Source of the DNA: Arcobacter sp. EP1
GTDB taxonomy: Bacteria > Campylobacterota > Campylobacteria > Campylobacterales > Arcobacteraceae
Direction: 5' to 3'
Length of the DNA stretch: 64,000 nucleotides
NCBI GenBank assembly: GCA_001655195.1
Contig: LPNY01000209.1
Location: 28,756 to 92,755, forward strand
Notes under the pieces: model-generated
Told to the model about the DNA's origin: nothing
Database searches by the model: none
Seen by the model: only the letters and a program-made list of their open reading frames with translations
In this document: positions 44,163 through 53,164 of the stretch, piece by piece
Position numbering within the stretch: position 1 is the stretch's first letter
How the letters are laid out: every line of letters begins with the position of its first letter
Made by a program: the position numbers and the translations under genes

Positions 44163-44336
44163 TCAAAATGAAAAGAAGAAAGAGTATTTTGAAAGATGGT
44201 TCAATTGAGACTTTTCAACATATTTACTTTTTGCTGCCTTCCATTCACTATAAAATGTTAAGCAAGAAATAAGTATGATTATTCCGCTGATAATAAAATA
44301 TATTAACCAAAAGTTTACTTCTTTAAATTTAGGCAT
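44163..44336 (-). CDS. Small single-helix membrane protein ORF
   Basis: A 57-codon ORF on the minus strand in the 420-nt gap between clpS and bioD. ATG is at 44334-44336 with an aaaagag-like ribosome site 6 nt upstream. It encodes a short polar start, one hydrophobic helix (about 10-29) and a basic tail ending in SFFFSF. It is not similar to anything I recognise. The rest of the gap (44007-44162 and 44337-44426) holds only AT-rich promoter DNA. Confidence 0.45.
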   Translation of the reverse strand: MPKFKEVNFWLIYFIISGIIILISCLTFYSEWKAAKSKYVEKSQLNHLSKYSFFFSF

Positions 44337-44426
44337 AGTAACTCTTTTTTAAAGATTATTTATCAGTATAACATAGTTTTATAAAAGAAAAATAACAACT
44401 TTTTATTAGTTTAAAACGAGTACACA

Positions 44427-45041
44427 ATGAACAATAACACCCTCTTTATCACCGCAACAAACACCAATGTAGGAAAAACTTATGCCAGTGAAAAGTTCCT
44501 AAGATATTATGCAAAAAAAGGTTTCAAGGTAGGTTACTTTAAACCAATTGAAACAGGAGTAGTTGATAAGCCCTTTGATGGTTCAGCAATGCTAAAACTC
44601 ACCCAAGAACTCAACCCTGATTTTAATGTAAAAATCAATGATGTCGTCCCATATCAATTTAAACTCCCTGCTGCTCCTTTTGTAGCCAAAGGCTCAACAA
44701 AAATTGATATAGACTTTTTGAAACAAAAAAAAGAGTACTTATTTAACTTTTGTGATTTTTTGATTATTGAAGGTGCTGGAGGGCTTTTAGTTCCTCTTGA
44801 AAAAGATTACTTTATTATTGACTTAATTCAAACATTTAGAAGTCCCGTAGCATTGATTGTTCCAAGTAGACTGGGAAGTATAAATGATACCTTACTCTCA
44901 AAAGAGGCATTAAAAAGCCGAAACATTCCCTTTAATTGGTACATTAATCTTTTTGAAGATAAGGAAAATTTTAAAGAGGTCACGTTACCTTTTTATCAAG
45001 CAACAGAAGAAAAAATAAACTATTTAGATGAGTTAGATTAA
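44427..45041 (+). CDS. bioD: Dethiobiotin synthetase BioD
   Basis: A 204-residue P-loop enzyme making dethiobiotin from 7,8-diaminopelargonate, CO2 and ATP. The N-terminal FITATNTNVGKTYASEKF motif (Walker A in TNVGKT) and the GYFKPIETG substrate segment are conserved; EGAGGLLVPL near 113-122 is the family's second hallmark. It is slightly shorter than E. coli BioD at the C-terminus. It is a lone plus-strand gene converging on the metallo-beta-lactamase-HD-GYP gene 7 nt away. bioA, bioB and bioF are not nearby. Confidence 0.93.
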   Translation: MNNNTLFITATNTNVGKTYASEKFLRYYAKKGFKVGYFKPIETGVVDKPFDGSAMLKLTQELNPDFNVKINDVVPYQFKLPAAPFVAKGSTKIDIDFLKQKKEYLFNFCDFLIIEGAGGLLVPLEKDYFIIDLIQTFRSPVALIVPSRLGSINDTLLSKEALKSRNIPFNWYINLFEDKENFKEVTLPFYQATEEKINYLDELD

Positions 45042-45047
45042 GATAAT

Positions 45048-47441
45048 CTATAAATCACTACAATCTACATTTACCTCATCAACTTGTTCTGGCATAAGAT
45101 TGTATTTGGTATAAGAGAGATAGATTTTATTCTCAATGAAAAACTTCACAAGTTTTCTATCTAAATCATTATCCTTTGCCATAAAATATAAAATCCGTAA
45201 TGACTGATTTAAGGTATTAGCTTCTTTATAAGGTCTATCATGTGCGGTTAAAGCTTCAAAAATATCTGCAATAGCTAAAATACGTGCCTCGAAACTAATT
45301 TCATCACCTTTTAGGTTTCTTGGATATCCGCCACCACGTATTTTTTCATGATGACCACCTGCTATTTGAGGAACCTCTTGTAACTTTTTAGGGAACGGTA
45401 AAGACTCTAACATTTTTAAACTAAGCTCCGCATGATTGTTAATAATAAATCGTTCTTCTTCGGTTAATGTTCCTCTTTGAATGGTTAAATTATCCACTTC
45501 ATTTTGAGTTAAAAGTGATACTTCATTATTATTAATAATAATAGTCTTTTTAGCAATCTCATGAATACGTTCAATTCTATCATCGGTCATGTATTCAGTC
45601 CCTTTATTATTTATTTTAAGAAAATCAAGGTCATCTTCTAACTCTTCAATTAAAGTATTAAAGTTTTGCGTTAAATTTGTACGTTCTTCATCATTCGTTA
45701 GAAGAGATAATTGTTTATAATAATCTAATTCAACATCTCTTTTGAGTACTTCTATTTTGGCTTCAACAAGAGTAATACGATCATGAATGCTTTCTAGTTT
45801 TGTTGCTTTATCAACAATATATTCAGGTGTCGCAATTTTCCCAATATCATGCATCCATGCAGCGATATCAAGTTGTTTTAACTCATCTTCACTGTAGAAC
45901 TTATCTTTAAACAATCCTGTTGTATCTTCATTAATAGCACGAGCCATATCAATAGTGATTTCTGCTACACGATTAATGTGTCCTACGGTGTATTTTGACT
46001 TTTCTCCAATTGCTGTTGCAATTGATTTGATAAAAGCATTTAAGAGTGTCTCTAATCCTTTAATAAGCCGAGAATTTGAGATAGCAACTGCTGCTTGTGA
46101 GCCCATAGATAAAATTAATTTTTCATCTTCTAACGTAAACTCAACAAGTTTACTGTAAAGATTCTTTTTATTAATAAGCTGAAGCACACCAATAACATCA
46201 TTGTCATTATTAACTAAGGGTACAACTAACATGGATTTTGTTGTATAGTTTGTCATAGCATCAAAATTTTTAGGACCCGTAAAGTCATAAGACTGCGTTT
46301 CATAAACATCTGCAATATTGATAAGTCTATTCTCTAAAGCACATCGTACAGATATTTTATCCGAATTGGATGTTCCATCTTCGTTATATAGCTCTAAATC
46401 TGGCCAATGAATCTCTTCACCAGTGCCACCCATTTGAACTTGCATAGAGTCTGTATGCACAATTTTGAATTTTAACTTGGTTTCCTCTTCATTCATCAAA
46501 TAAATTGTTCCAGCATCGGCATTAGTTAACTCTTTTGCGGCATTTAAAATCTTATCCATTAGTACATCAAAGTTCTTTTCGCTAGTTAAAGCATACCCTA
46601 TTTTATTTAAGTATTTAATCTGCTGTCGATCACTTTCAAAACTGTGAATTACTTTAGATGATTTTAAATTTAACATATCTGAGTCTTTTAATACAGACCC
46701 ACTGTTCCATAGTAAGTTAAGTTTGCGAACCTCTTCTTTAATATCAGTTATATACAGCGGTTTTAAATGGTTAATAAAGACTGTTATATCGTTTCTTTTG
46801 AGCTGTTTTAACTCCTCAAAAAGCAATTGAGGTGTTAAGTGTTTACTATCAAATGCCAGTTTTTCAAACCGTGAGGGGAAAGAGACATCGACAATAACAG
46901 ATTTGATTTTTTGATTATTGTTAATTTCTTCCCATATTTCAGGGCATTTATAGGTATCTGAAGTAAACAAAGTTGCATAGTCATTTTTTGTAATCACAAA
47001 ACCACAACTTCCTAACATATGGTTGTTTTTAATAACTTTCAACTCTACATCTTCAAAAGAGATTTCATCTCCATAATTAATTGCATTAAATTCAATTGCA
47101 TCTTTATTTGAGTGTAAGAGTTTGATTTCTGAAAAATCTGGCCATACCTTTTCATTGAGGATAAACTCTTTTAAAGCTAAGATAGTTCCAGGTAAACCGT
47201 AAATTTGTAGCGGTTCTTTGCGTGTTTCATAAAATGTATCAATTAAAAATGGAATATCTATAATATGGTCAAAATGAGAGTGAGTTAAAAAAATATGATT
47301 AATCTCTTTGGCACTATCCCCTAAAGATTTTAATATATTTCCAGCATCAATAGTGATACTTCCAGAGACTTGTACACAGGTTGTATTTAACTCATAATTT
47401 TTACCACCATAAGCACCTAATATACGAATAATATTTTCCAT
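45048..47441 (-). CDS. Metallo-beta-lactamase-GAF-HD-GYP fusion (cyclic nucleotide signalling)
   Basis: About 797 residues with three domains. The N-terminal third is a class II cyclic-nucleotide phosphodiesterase/metallo-beta-lactamase fold with the metal motif THSHFDHI and MLGSCGF and SDTYKCPE. The middle is a GAF domain (roughly residues 295-460, with NADAGTIYLMNEEE). The C-terminal third is HD-GYP with AWMHDIGKIATPE and GGHHEKIRGGGYP; a helical insert of about 100 residues separates the two motifs. I chose ATG at 47441 because aggat lies 7 nt upstream; a longer start at 47531 overlaps the kinase gene and adds 30 low-complexity residues. It combines two nucleotide-cleaving folds, possibly cAMP and c-di-GMP, and follows a histidine kinase gene. 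Confidence 0.83.
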   Translation of the reverse strand: MENIIRILGAYGGKNYELNTTCVQVSGSITIDAGNILKSLGDSAKEINHIFLTHSHFDHIIDIPFLIDTFYETRKEPLQIYGLPGTILALKEFILNEKVWPDFSEIKLLHSNKDAIEFNAINYGDEISFEDVELKVIKNNHMLGSCGFVITKNDYATLFTSDTYKCPEIWEEINNNQKIKSVIVDVSFPSRFEKLAFDSKHLTPQLLFEELKQLKRNDITVFINHLKPLYITDIKEEVRKLNLLWNSGSVLKDSDMLNLKSSKVIHSFESDRQQIKYLNKIGYALTSEKNFDVLMDKILNAAKELTNADAGTIYLMNEEETKLKFKIVHTDSMQVQMGGTGEEIHWPDLELYNEDGTSNSDKISVRCALENRLINIADVYETQSYDFTGPKNFDAMTNYTTKSMLVVPLVNNDNDVIGVLQLINKKNLYSKLVEFTLEDEKLILSMGSQAAVAISNSRLIKGLETLLNAFIKSIATAIGEKSKYTVGHINRVAEITIDMARAINEDTTGLFKDKFYSEDELKQLDIAAWMHDIGKIATPEYIVDKATKLESIHDRITLVEAKIEVLKRDVELDYYKQLSLLTNDEERTNLTQNFNTLIEELEDDLDFLKINNKGTEYMTDDRIERIHEIAKKTIIINNNEVSLLTQNEVDNLTIQRGTLTEEERFIINNHAELSLKMLESLPFPKKLQEVPQIAGGHHEKIRGGGYPRNLKGDEISFEARILAIADIFEALTAHDRPYKEANTLNQSLRILYFMAKDNDLDRKLVKFFIENKIYLSYTKYNLMPEQVDEVNVDCSDL

Positions 47442-47503
47442 GTTATATCCTGACTTGCACGTAAGTTTATTATAGCCTTTTTTTTTATTATTTCTATAAA
47501 AAA

Positions 47504-49372
47504 TTATAATGGGATTTTTATTGTAAAGCAAGCACCCCTATAGTTTTTCTTTTCATACTCAAATTCCACATTTGTAGTTTGCATTTGTCCTTTTAAATGT
47601 TTGACAATAATCTCTTGTGCCATATATAACCCTATGCCTGTACCTTGACTTTGATGTTTGGTTGTAAAATAAGGTTCATAGATTTTATTGATAATTGCAT
47701 CATCAATCCCACCAGCACTATCTTTTATGGTGATAATTGCATATGTTTCATCACTTGTTATATTAATAAAAATAAATCGATCTGCACTATTTATAATACG
47801 CTCACATAAAACATCTTTTGCATTTGTTAATACATTTAAAAGCCCTTGGCTAAGCTCATTTTTAATCACGTTAACAAGCACCTCTTTAAAATGTGTAATC
47901 ACATTAATATGGTTATTTTTCATGGATGCTGCGAGTAAATTCATATTATGAAGCACCAGTTCAGATAATTCACACTTTTCAAAGGTTTTGTTTTCGGCAA
48001 AAAAGTTTCTAAAATCATCAATAGTATTTGATAAATACTGTGTGGTATCCACGATAACTTTAATATCTCTTTTTGCCTCTTCTTTATCAAATACATCATA
48101 CTCTAATTTAACATCCATACCCGTTGCTACTGTACTAATGGCACTTAGAGGCTGTCTCCACTGATGTGCAATATTACCTAACATCTCTCCCATAGATGCC
48201 ATTTTAGACTGGTGATATAAAACTTGATCTTTTCGACGGTTTTTTAAAACCTCGTCGTTAACTTTTACTTGTAGTTCTTGATTAAGTTTTTCTAACTCTT
48301 TTGTTTTTTGTTGTACTTTTTGCTCTAATGTAGCATTAATATTTTTCAGCGCATTTTTTTGGCTTTCTATACGGTTTTGATATGTCTTAAAAATATCGCT
48401 CACTTTTCGTGAAATAAAAAAAGAGATAACACTCACTGAGATAATAAGTAAAAATGTTACAAGAACGGTTTGAGATAGACTTTTATTATACTCTTGCTTT
48501 TGACTACCAATAAGATCTTGTACGGTTTGTTCTAAATTATTAACATATATAGAACCCACAACAACCCAATCCCAGTCTTTAATATATTTTAAACTAGAAA
48601 TCTTAAAGGCATTATGGCTTGCATTGGGTTTTTCATATATCATTCGGGTGTTGTTTGACGTCTCTAAAGAGTGGCTTTCAATAATAAACTTCTTAACTCG
48701 TTTGGAGGTCTCTTTTTCTTCATGTAATAATGAAAAATCTGTACCTATTTTACCATTAAACTTAGTATGTTGTAAGAGCTGGTACTTTTCATCAATTGCA
48801 TATAAATAACTGTTACTATCATTAAAGTTTACCAAACTTAAACGTTGCAGAATATCTTTTTGTAAGCCCTTTTGGATTAAGACATCATTTTCACGATATG
48901 CAATCATAATATTTAATGGTGTAAATGCTTTTGAGGAAGGGAGTTTAGAATGTTCTAAGAGATTACTCTTTATTTCATAAATAACATACCCTGCACCATT
49001 TTCATAACGAATTTTTTCTAAAACGGAGCGTATCTCTTTTAATATTTTTGTTTCACTTTCAATACCAATTTTACGATTATATAGATTTGAAGCAATATTA
49101 TAAGCAATTTGAATTCGACGATTTGAGCGGTTTTCTTTTAAAATATTTTCCGTGGAACGTTTGTATTCAATGTAGTCATATAATGAAGCAATTTTATCTT
49201 CTAACGCTTTTCGCTCTTGTTCGAGTAGTTCTTCTTTAATCTTTTTACTATCAACATCAAATTTACTATTGACTTCATTAAAGTAGATAAAACTAAAACT
49301 TAATGCAGTAATTAGAATAAATACAATGGGGATGAGTTTAATAAATTTAGAGATGTTCTTTTCATGAAACAT
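47504..49372 (-). CDS. Sensor histidine kinase with periplasmic Cache-like sensor
   Basis: A 622-residue kinase. A membrane helix at about 14-30 and another near 300-322 flank a periplasmic dCache-like sensor (about 35-298, with GAGYVIYEIKSNLLEH and KYIKDWDWVVVGSIY). A coiled coil (about 335-385) leads to the dimerisation box with phosphoacceptor His in GNIAHQWRQPL (about 408), and the ATPase N, G1 and G2 boxes are in NELSQGLLNVLTNAKD, IKDSAGGIDD and GTGIGLYMAQEI. The WRQPL variant is typical of Campylobacterota kinases. No response regulator gene is adjacent; the HD-GYP fusion follows. Confidence 0.9.
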   Translation of the reverse strand: MFHEKNISKFIKLIPIVFILITALSFSFIYFNEVNSKFDVDSKKIKEELLEQERKALEDKIASLYDYIEYKRSTENILKENRSNRRIQIAYNIASNLYNRKIGIESETKILKEIRSVLEKIRYENGAGYVIYEIKSNLLEHSKLPSSKAFTPLNIMIAYRENDVLIQKGLQKDILQRLSLVNFNDSNSYLYAIDEKYQLLQHTKFNGKIGTDFSLLHEEKETSKRVKKFIIESHSLETSNNTRMIYEKPNASHNAFKISSLKYIKDWDWVVVGSIYVNNLEQTVQDLIGSQKQEYNKSLSQTVLVTFLLIISVSVISFFISRKVSDIFKTYQNRIESQKNALKNINATLEQKVQQKTKELEKLNQELQVKVNDEVLKNRRKDQVLYHQSKMASMGEMLGNIAHQWRQPLSAISTVATGMDVKLEYDVFDKEEAKRDIKVIVDTTQYLSNTIDDFRNFFAENKTFEKCELSELVLHNMNLLAASMKNNHINVITHFKEVLVNVIKNELSQGLLNVLTNAKDVLCERIINSADRFIFINITSDETYAIITIKDSAGGIDDAIINKIYEPYFTTKHQSQGTGIGLYMAQEIIVKHLKGQMQTTNVEFEYEKKNYRGACFTIKIPL

Positions 49373-49374
49373 TT

Positions 49375-49599
49375 CTAGATCTTAAACTCTTTTTCAACAA
49401 GTTGCGCTTGAGTGATACCAGTAAGGGTTAATTCATTGTTTGTTAGGTAACTTTGAGCTTTTAAATCTTTAAGATATTTTTTACCCTGTTTAAGTGTAAA
49501 AACTTGCGATTGTTCCAAGGAAATAAGAACATCATTTAAACTTTCATCCTCTTGCTTTTTATAAATACCAAGTAAAAGAACCTTTTGTTCTATATCCAT
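49375..49599 (-). CDS. Unknown 74-aa protein, winged-helix-like
   Basis: A small cytosolic protein lying 2 nt before the kinase gene and overlapping the MFS gene by 10 nt. The C-terminal two thirds (KQGKKYLKDLKAQSYLTNN then ELTLTGITQAQ) look like a recognition helix and wing of a very small winged helix. No cysteine or catalytic motif. A regulator or adaptor for the neighbouring kinase or transporter is possible; nothing more can be supported. Confidence 0.6.
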   Translation of the reverse strand: MDIEQKVLLLGIYKKQEDESLNDVLISLEQSQVFTLKQGKKYLKDLKAQSYLTNNELTLTGITQAQLVEKEFKI

Positions 49600-50771
49600 T
49601 GTAAAATCCTTTTATAATAAATAGCAACGGCAAAAAAAGTACAGCCGATAATAATAGTAATTATATCAAGAGAAGTTAAACTTGCCATTAATCCTATAAA
49701 AAAGGTCGTGATTACATTCGTTAACATAAAAATCATATCATTGTACGAAATAACTCGGCCTAAATATTTTGATTCCACTTGTTCTTGTAATAGCGCGTAA
49801 GTAAAAGACCAAATAGTTGTTGTTAAAAAACCTGTAAAAAAGACAAAAAATAGTGCCACATAAAAATTGAACTGAAACAATCCCCAAAGAATAATGGCAA
49901 CACCTTGTAAAATAAACACATAGACCAATCGCTCTTTTGTTACCCAATTTGTAATAAACAGAGGTCCTACCATTAAAGCAACTGCTCTAATAGCATTTGT
50001 AATACCAATTGCTAATGGCACAGCAATAACATATTTATACTCATTTTTAGCAAGTAACGTTACAAGAGTATCAAAAGCAGTCAAACCAACACTTGAGTGC
50101 AATAAAATGAGATGCAATACAATCTTATGATTTTTGATATAAATGAAGCCGTCTTTTATCATCGTTAAGATTTTTTCTTTAGTATGAATAACATCCACTT
50201 TAAACTCAATATTTAAAAAGACAATAATTGCAGTTACAAAAAATAGGGCATCAATTATAATAGAAGTTTTTACTCCAAAATAGTTAACAATAACACCACT
50301 AGTAGCCATTCCAGCGGCATAAGTAAATGACCAGATAATTGAATGGATTTCATTGGCTTTTTGTAATGCTTTTCCAGAGACAAGTTTAGGAAGCAGTGAC
50401 ATCTCTGTTGAAAAAAACATAGAAGCCGCACTCATTCGAACAAAAATAAGAAGCATCAAAAACCAAAGCTGAGAAGCATCATTAATCGTAAGAAATAGAA
50501 GTGTCATAACTAACTCAATACACAAAAGAGTTAACATCAAAGTTTTGATTTTAAAACGGTCAATAATAGCCCCTGATAATGGAGCTATTATCACAGCAGG
50601 TAGAAAATGCATAGCAGCGACAACGGAAATAGCAAAGGCTGTTGAGCCAAACTCAACAATCATTGTATAAATAGCTACATTAGAAAACCATGCTCCAAAA
50701 TAGGCAATAAATTGAAGCAAGGAGAGTTGTCTAACAATGGGGTACTCTTGGAGAAGATTACGATAGTTCAA
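49590..50771 (-). CDS. MFS transporter
   Basis: A 393-residue permease with twelve predicted helices. The loop 2-3 motif GAIIDRFKIKTLML (about 63-76) is the MFS D-R-x signature, and the family with PIVRQLSLLQFIAYFGAWFSNV at the N-terminus resembles enterobactin-exporter-like (EntS/MFS_3) proteins. Substrate cannot be told. The TTG start at 50771 overlaps the molybdopterin gene by 14 nt. There is no siderophore synthesis gene nearby, so a siderophore exporter is not claimed. Confidence 0.83.
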   Translation of the reverse strand: MNYRNLLQEYPIVRQLSLLQFIAYFGAWFSNVAIYTMIVEFGSTAFAISVVAAMHFLPAVIIAPLSGAIIDRFKIKTLMLTLLCIELVMTLLFLTINDASQLWFLMLLIFVRMSAASMFFSTEMSLLPKLVSGKALQKANEIHSIIWSFTYAAGMATSGVIVNYFGVKTSIIIDALFFVTAIIVFLNIEFKVDVIHTKEKILTMIKDGFIYIKNHKIVLHLILLHSSVGLTAFDTLVTLLAKNEYKYVIAVPLAIGITNAIRAVALMVGPLFITNWVTKERLVYVFILQGVAIILWGLFQFNFYVALFFVFFTGFLTTTIWSFTYALLQEQVESKYLGRVISYNDMIFMLTNVITTFFIGLMASLTSLDIITIIIGCTFFAVAIYYKRILQWI

Positions 50772-52470
50772 TACGTACTAATGCCTCTTGAAACATCGCA
50801 GAAGAAGAAGCTTCATCACTCTTATAGGGTGTTAAATAGTTTCCATTTTTATTTCCTGAAAAAAGTAAGACAGAATTAGATTTAACATCATCACTTAAAC
50901 TCACTATAAATTTTGCTTCACCAAATGAACTACAAAGTTTCACCTCATCACCTTCATTAAAACCACATTGAGAGTGTAAATAGACTTTATCATCACTACT
51001 AAACTGAGAGTTAAGAGATTCTTTTCTTTTTGCAGTAATCAAATAATACTCATCTTCTTGTTTTCCTTCATAAAGAGCATCAACCTCAACATCTTCAATA
51101 AACTCCAAAGTTTCAATAAAAGACTCTTGTTTATCAACCTGACACTCAATATAAGAAGATAAAATAACATCTTCATCTTCCAAAGATTCAAAACTAAAAG
51201 CTTCGTTCATATACTGAGTAAAGTCATATTCACTGATTGTATTCGCATGAGCTTTTTTAACAGCGTGAGAGATAGCTTTTAACTCATGTCCATAAGAGAG
51301 ACGAACATCTTTTTTAGTTAAAAAATCGCTCGAAGGAATAATAATATCTGCATATTGACTGGTTTCATTCAGAGTCGTTCCATAAAAAATGACAAAACTA
51401 TTTTTTAATCCATCAATAACCCGTTGTGTATTAGGAGCACTGACAACTGGATTCGCACCTTGAATAAAAACAACATCAAAAGAAGCAAAATCAAGTTCGG
51501 CAACATCCACACGTTTTTTTGCCGTTACTGGGAATTTATTTTCATAACCATAAGAGGAGTCATCTAAATACCAAACCCCACCAGCTTCTTTATTATGAAT
51601 ACCAATATAACCTGCAAAAGAGTCAATTGTACGGGTTATTTGAGCACCTTCATAATATTTTTGAACACCCACACCAATCATTAAAGCAACTTTTTTATCT
51701 TTGATAATTTCAAAAAATGTTGTCACATCTTTTAAAGAGACACCCGTTGTATTTTGATAAGAAACAATAGGTCGCCCTTTGGCTGTATCAAAAAACCAAT
51801 CAGCACCTTCGGCATATTCTTCAATAAAGTTTTCATCTTCTGCATCTTCCATATATGCAAAGCGCGTTAATAAAAGAGCTAACTCATGATCAGTTTTCGG
51901 ATTTAGTTGTAAATGCAACTTAGATTGTTTTGCAATAGAGGTTACTATTGGGTCAATGGTGATAAAGGTTTTATCTTTTACTAAATTATACATATGAGGA
52001 GAAGTCACAGAAAAGTTTCTGCCCCAAACAATGATAACATCAGCATTAACAAGATTTTCAATAGGAGGGTTGACAACCTTTCCCCTACCTTGTTCTAAAC
52101 CTTCTGCTCCTGCACCATCGCAGAGACTTCCTCGTGTTAATACAGAACCATAGTTTGCAAAAAAAGTTTTAGGGGCACTTTGCATCACACCTAAATTTCC
52201 TGCACCCTTATAATAAAGTGTTTTTGAAGGGTCACTGCTTTTTAATTTTTCTACTGTTGCACTTAACGCAGTTTGTAAAGGAACACCTTTTTTATCAACA
52301 AAAGCCTCTACTAAATACTCTTCATTGAGCAAATTAGCAAAATTTACACAAAGTTTTCCATTGGTTACTTTATGTTCTTTACTCCCTTTACAATTTCCTT
52401 TTTCATCATAAACTGCCTCACAACAATCATAACAATCGAGAGGACATGCTACTGTATTATTTGAATTCAA
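50758..52470 (-). CDS. Cytoplasmic molybdopterin oxidoreductase (DMSO reductase family)
   Basis: A 570-residue enzyme, short for the family, with no Tat signal. The N-terminus has a 4Fe-4S motif ACPLDCYDCC with a fourth Cys in GKLC near 42. The MGD-binding features are GSLCDGAGAEGLEQGRG (about 113-129), VWGRNFSVTSPHM and a C-terminal molydopterin-dinucleotide domain with LFSGNKNGNYLTPY. Its closest subgroup cannot be told; formate dehydrogenase-like or unknown reductase are options. No electron-transfer subunit is adjacent except a HlyD-like gene. The TTG start at 52470 lies within the end of the HlyD-like gene. Flanking MFS and flagellar genes give no substrate. Confidence 0.82.
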   Translation of the reverse strand: MNSNNTVACPLDCYDCCEAVYDEKGNCKGSKEHKVTNGKLCVNFANLLNEEYLVEAFVDKKGVPLQTALSATVEKLKSSDPSKTLYYKGAGNLGVMQSAPKTFFANYGSVLTRGSLCDGAGAEGLEQGRGKVVNPPIENLVNADVIIVWGRNFSVTSPHMYNLVKDKTFITIDPIVTSIAKQSKLHLQLNPKTDHELALLLTRFAYMEDAEDENFIEEYAEGADWFFDTAKGRPIVSYQNTTGVSLKDVTTFFEIIKDKKVALMIGVGVQKYYEGAQITRTIDSFAGYIGIHNKEAGGVWYLDDSSYGYENKFPVTAKKRVDVAELDFASFDVVFIQGANPVVSAPNTQRVIDGLKNSFVIFYGTTLNETSQYADIIIPSSDFLTKKDVRLSYGHELKAISHAVKKAHANTISEYDFTQYMNEAFSFESLEDEDVILSSYIECQVDKQESFIETLEFIEDVEVDALYEGKQEDEYYLITAKRKESLNSQFSSDDKVYLHSQCGFNEGDEVKLCSSFGEAKFIVSLSDDVKSNSVLLFSGNKNGNYLTPYKSDEASSSAMFQEALVRIELS

Positions 52471-53164
52471 TTTTTACCAACCTTGAGAAATTTGAAATTT
52501 GAGGAATAATTATTTCACACTTGTATGATGAAATATGTTTTGCATCAGCAACTTTATAAAGCTTATCAATTTTTAAATCACTTTTTTTGCCATCTATAAA
52601 AATGGTTTTACTTTCAATTGTGTTTGCATCAGCGATAGGAATAAAGACTTCAACTTTTCCTTGGGATAAATCTTGTGCCTCATAAAGCAGTGTTCCTGGG
52701 TTTACATAGTCACCTTTTTTTACTGCAATATTATAAATATAGTTCTTCTCTTCTGTGAGTTTTTTATTGTCGATCATATCTTTTAATGTTGCAATACGAA
52801 TAAGTAAATCACTTCGTTGGGTTTGTAAATTTATCACTTTTATTTTTTGATTATCTTTTTCGTAACCTGATTTTGAAGTTAATTTTTTCAATCGTTGATA
52901 ATTTTTTTCTTCTAAATTTATAATTGTATTAATTGAGTGTAACTTATCTTGTGTCTGTTTTAATTCTGTTTCATTTAAATTTGAGTCTAGTTGAACTACA
53001 GTATTATTACTAGCCTGTTTTCCTTCTAAACTATCATTAACATAGATAACCTTACCACTAACAGCTGCTTTAATACTATAACTATGAATTGGTTCAACTT
53101 TTGAATAATACTCCATTGCAAAAAGAGTATTAACCAGTAATAATCCTAGGGCTAAAATTTTCAT
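52457..53164 (-). CDS. HlyD/RND-adaptor-like periplasmic protein
   Basis: A 235-residue exported protein (signal MKILALGLLLVNTLFA). It has split lipoyl-like strands (IHSYSIKAAVSGKVIYVNDS and YVNPGTLLYEAQDL) around a long coiled-coil hairpin (about 60-130), the hallmark of membrane-fusion adaptors. It is short and lacks the C-terminal membrane-proximal domain of normal adaptors. No RND pump or TolC-like gene is adjacent; it overlaps batD by 1 nt upstream and the molybdopterin gene by 14 nt downstream. A role in outer-envelope transport with a distant partner is possible. Confidence 0.72.
   Translation of the reverse strand: MKILALGLLLVNTLFAMEYYSKVEPIHSYSIKAAVSGKVIYVNDSLEGKQASNNTVVQLDSNLNETELKQTQDKLHSINTIINLEEKNYQRLKKLTSKSGYEKDNQKIKVINLQTQRSDLLIRIATLKDMIDNKKLTEEKNYIYNIAVKKGDYVNPGTLLYEAQDLSQGKVEVFIPIADANTIESKTIFIDGKKSDLKIDKLYKVADAKHISSYKCEIIIPQISNFSRLVKIEFK

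Noticed and set aside
47442..47531. Upstream start giving a 30-residue extension of the metallo-beta-lactamase-HD-GYP protein
   Set aside because: The extension is Lys/Asn-rich, overlaps the kinase gene, and the internal ATG at 47441 has a ribosome site and begins the domain.
49590..50771. MFS transporter as a siderophore exporter
   Set aside because: It resembles that MFS branch, but no siderophore genes or Fur box are near, so the substrate is left open.
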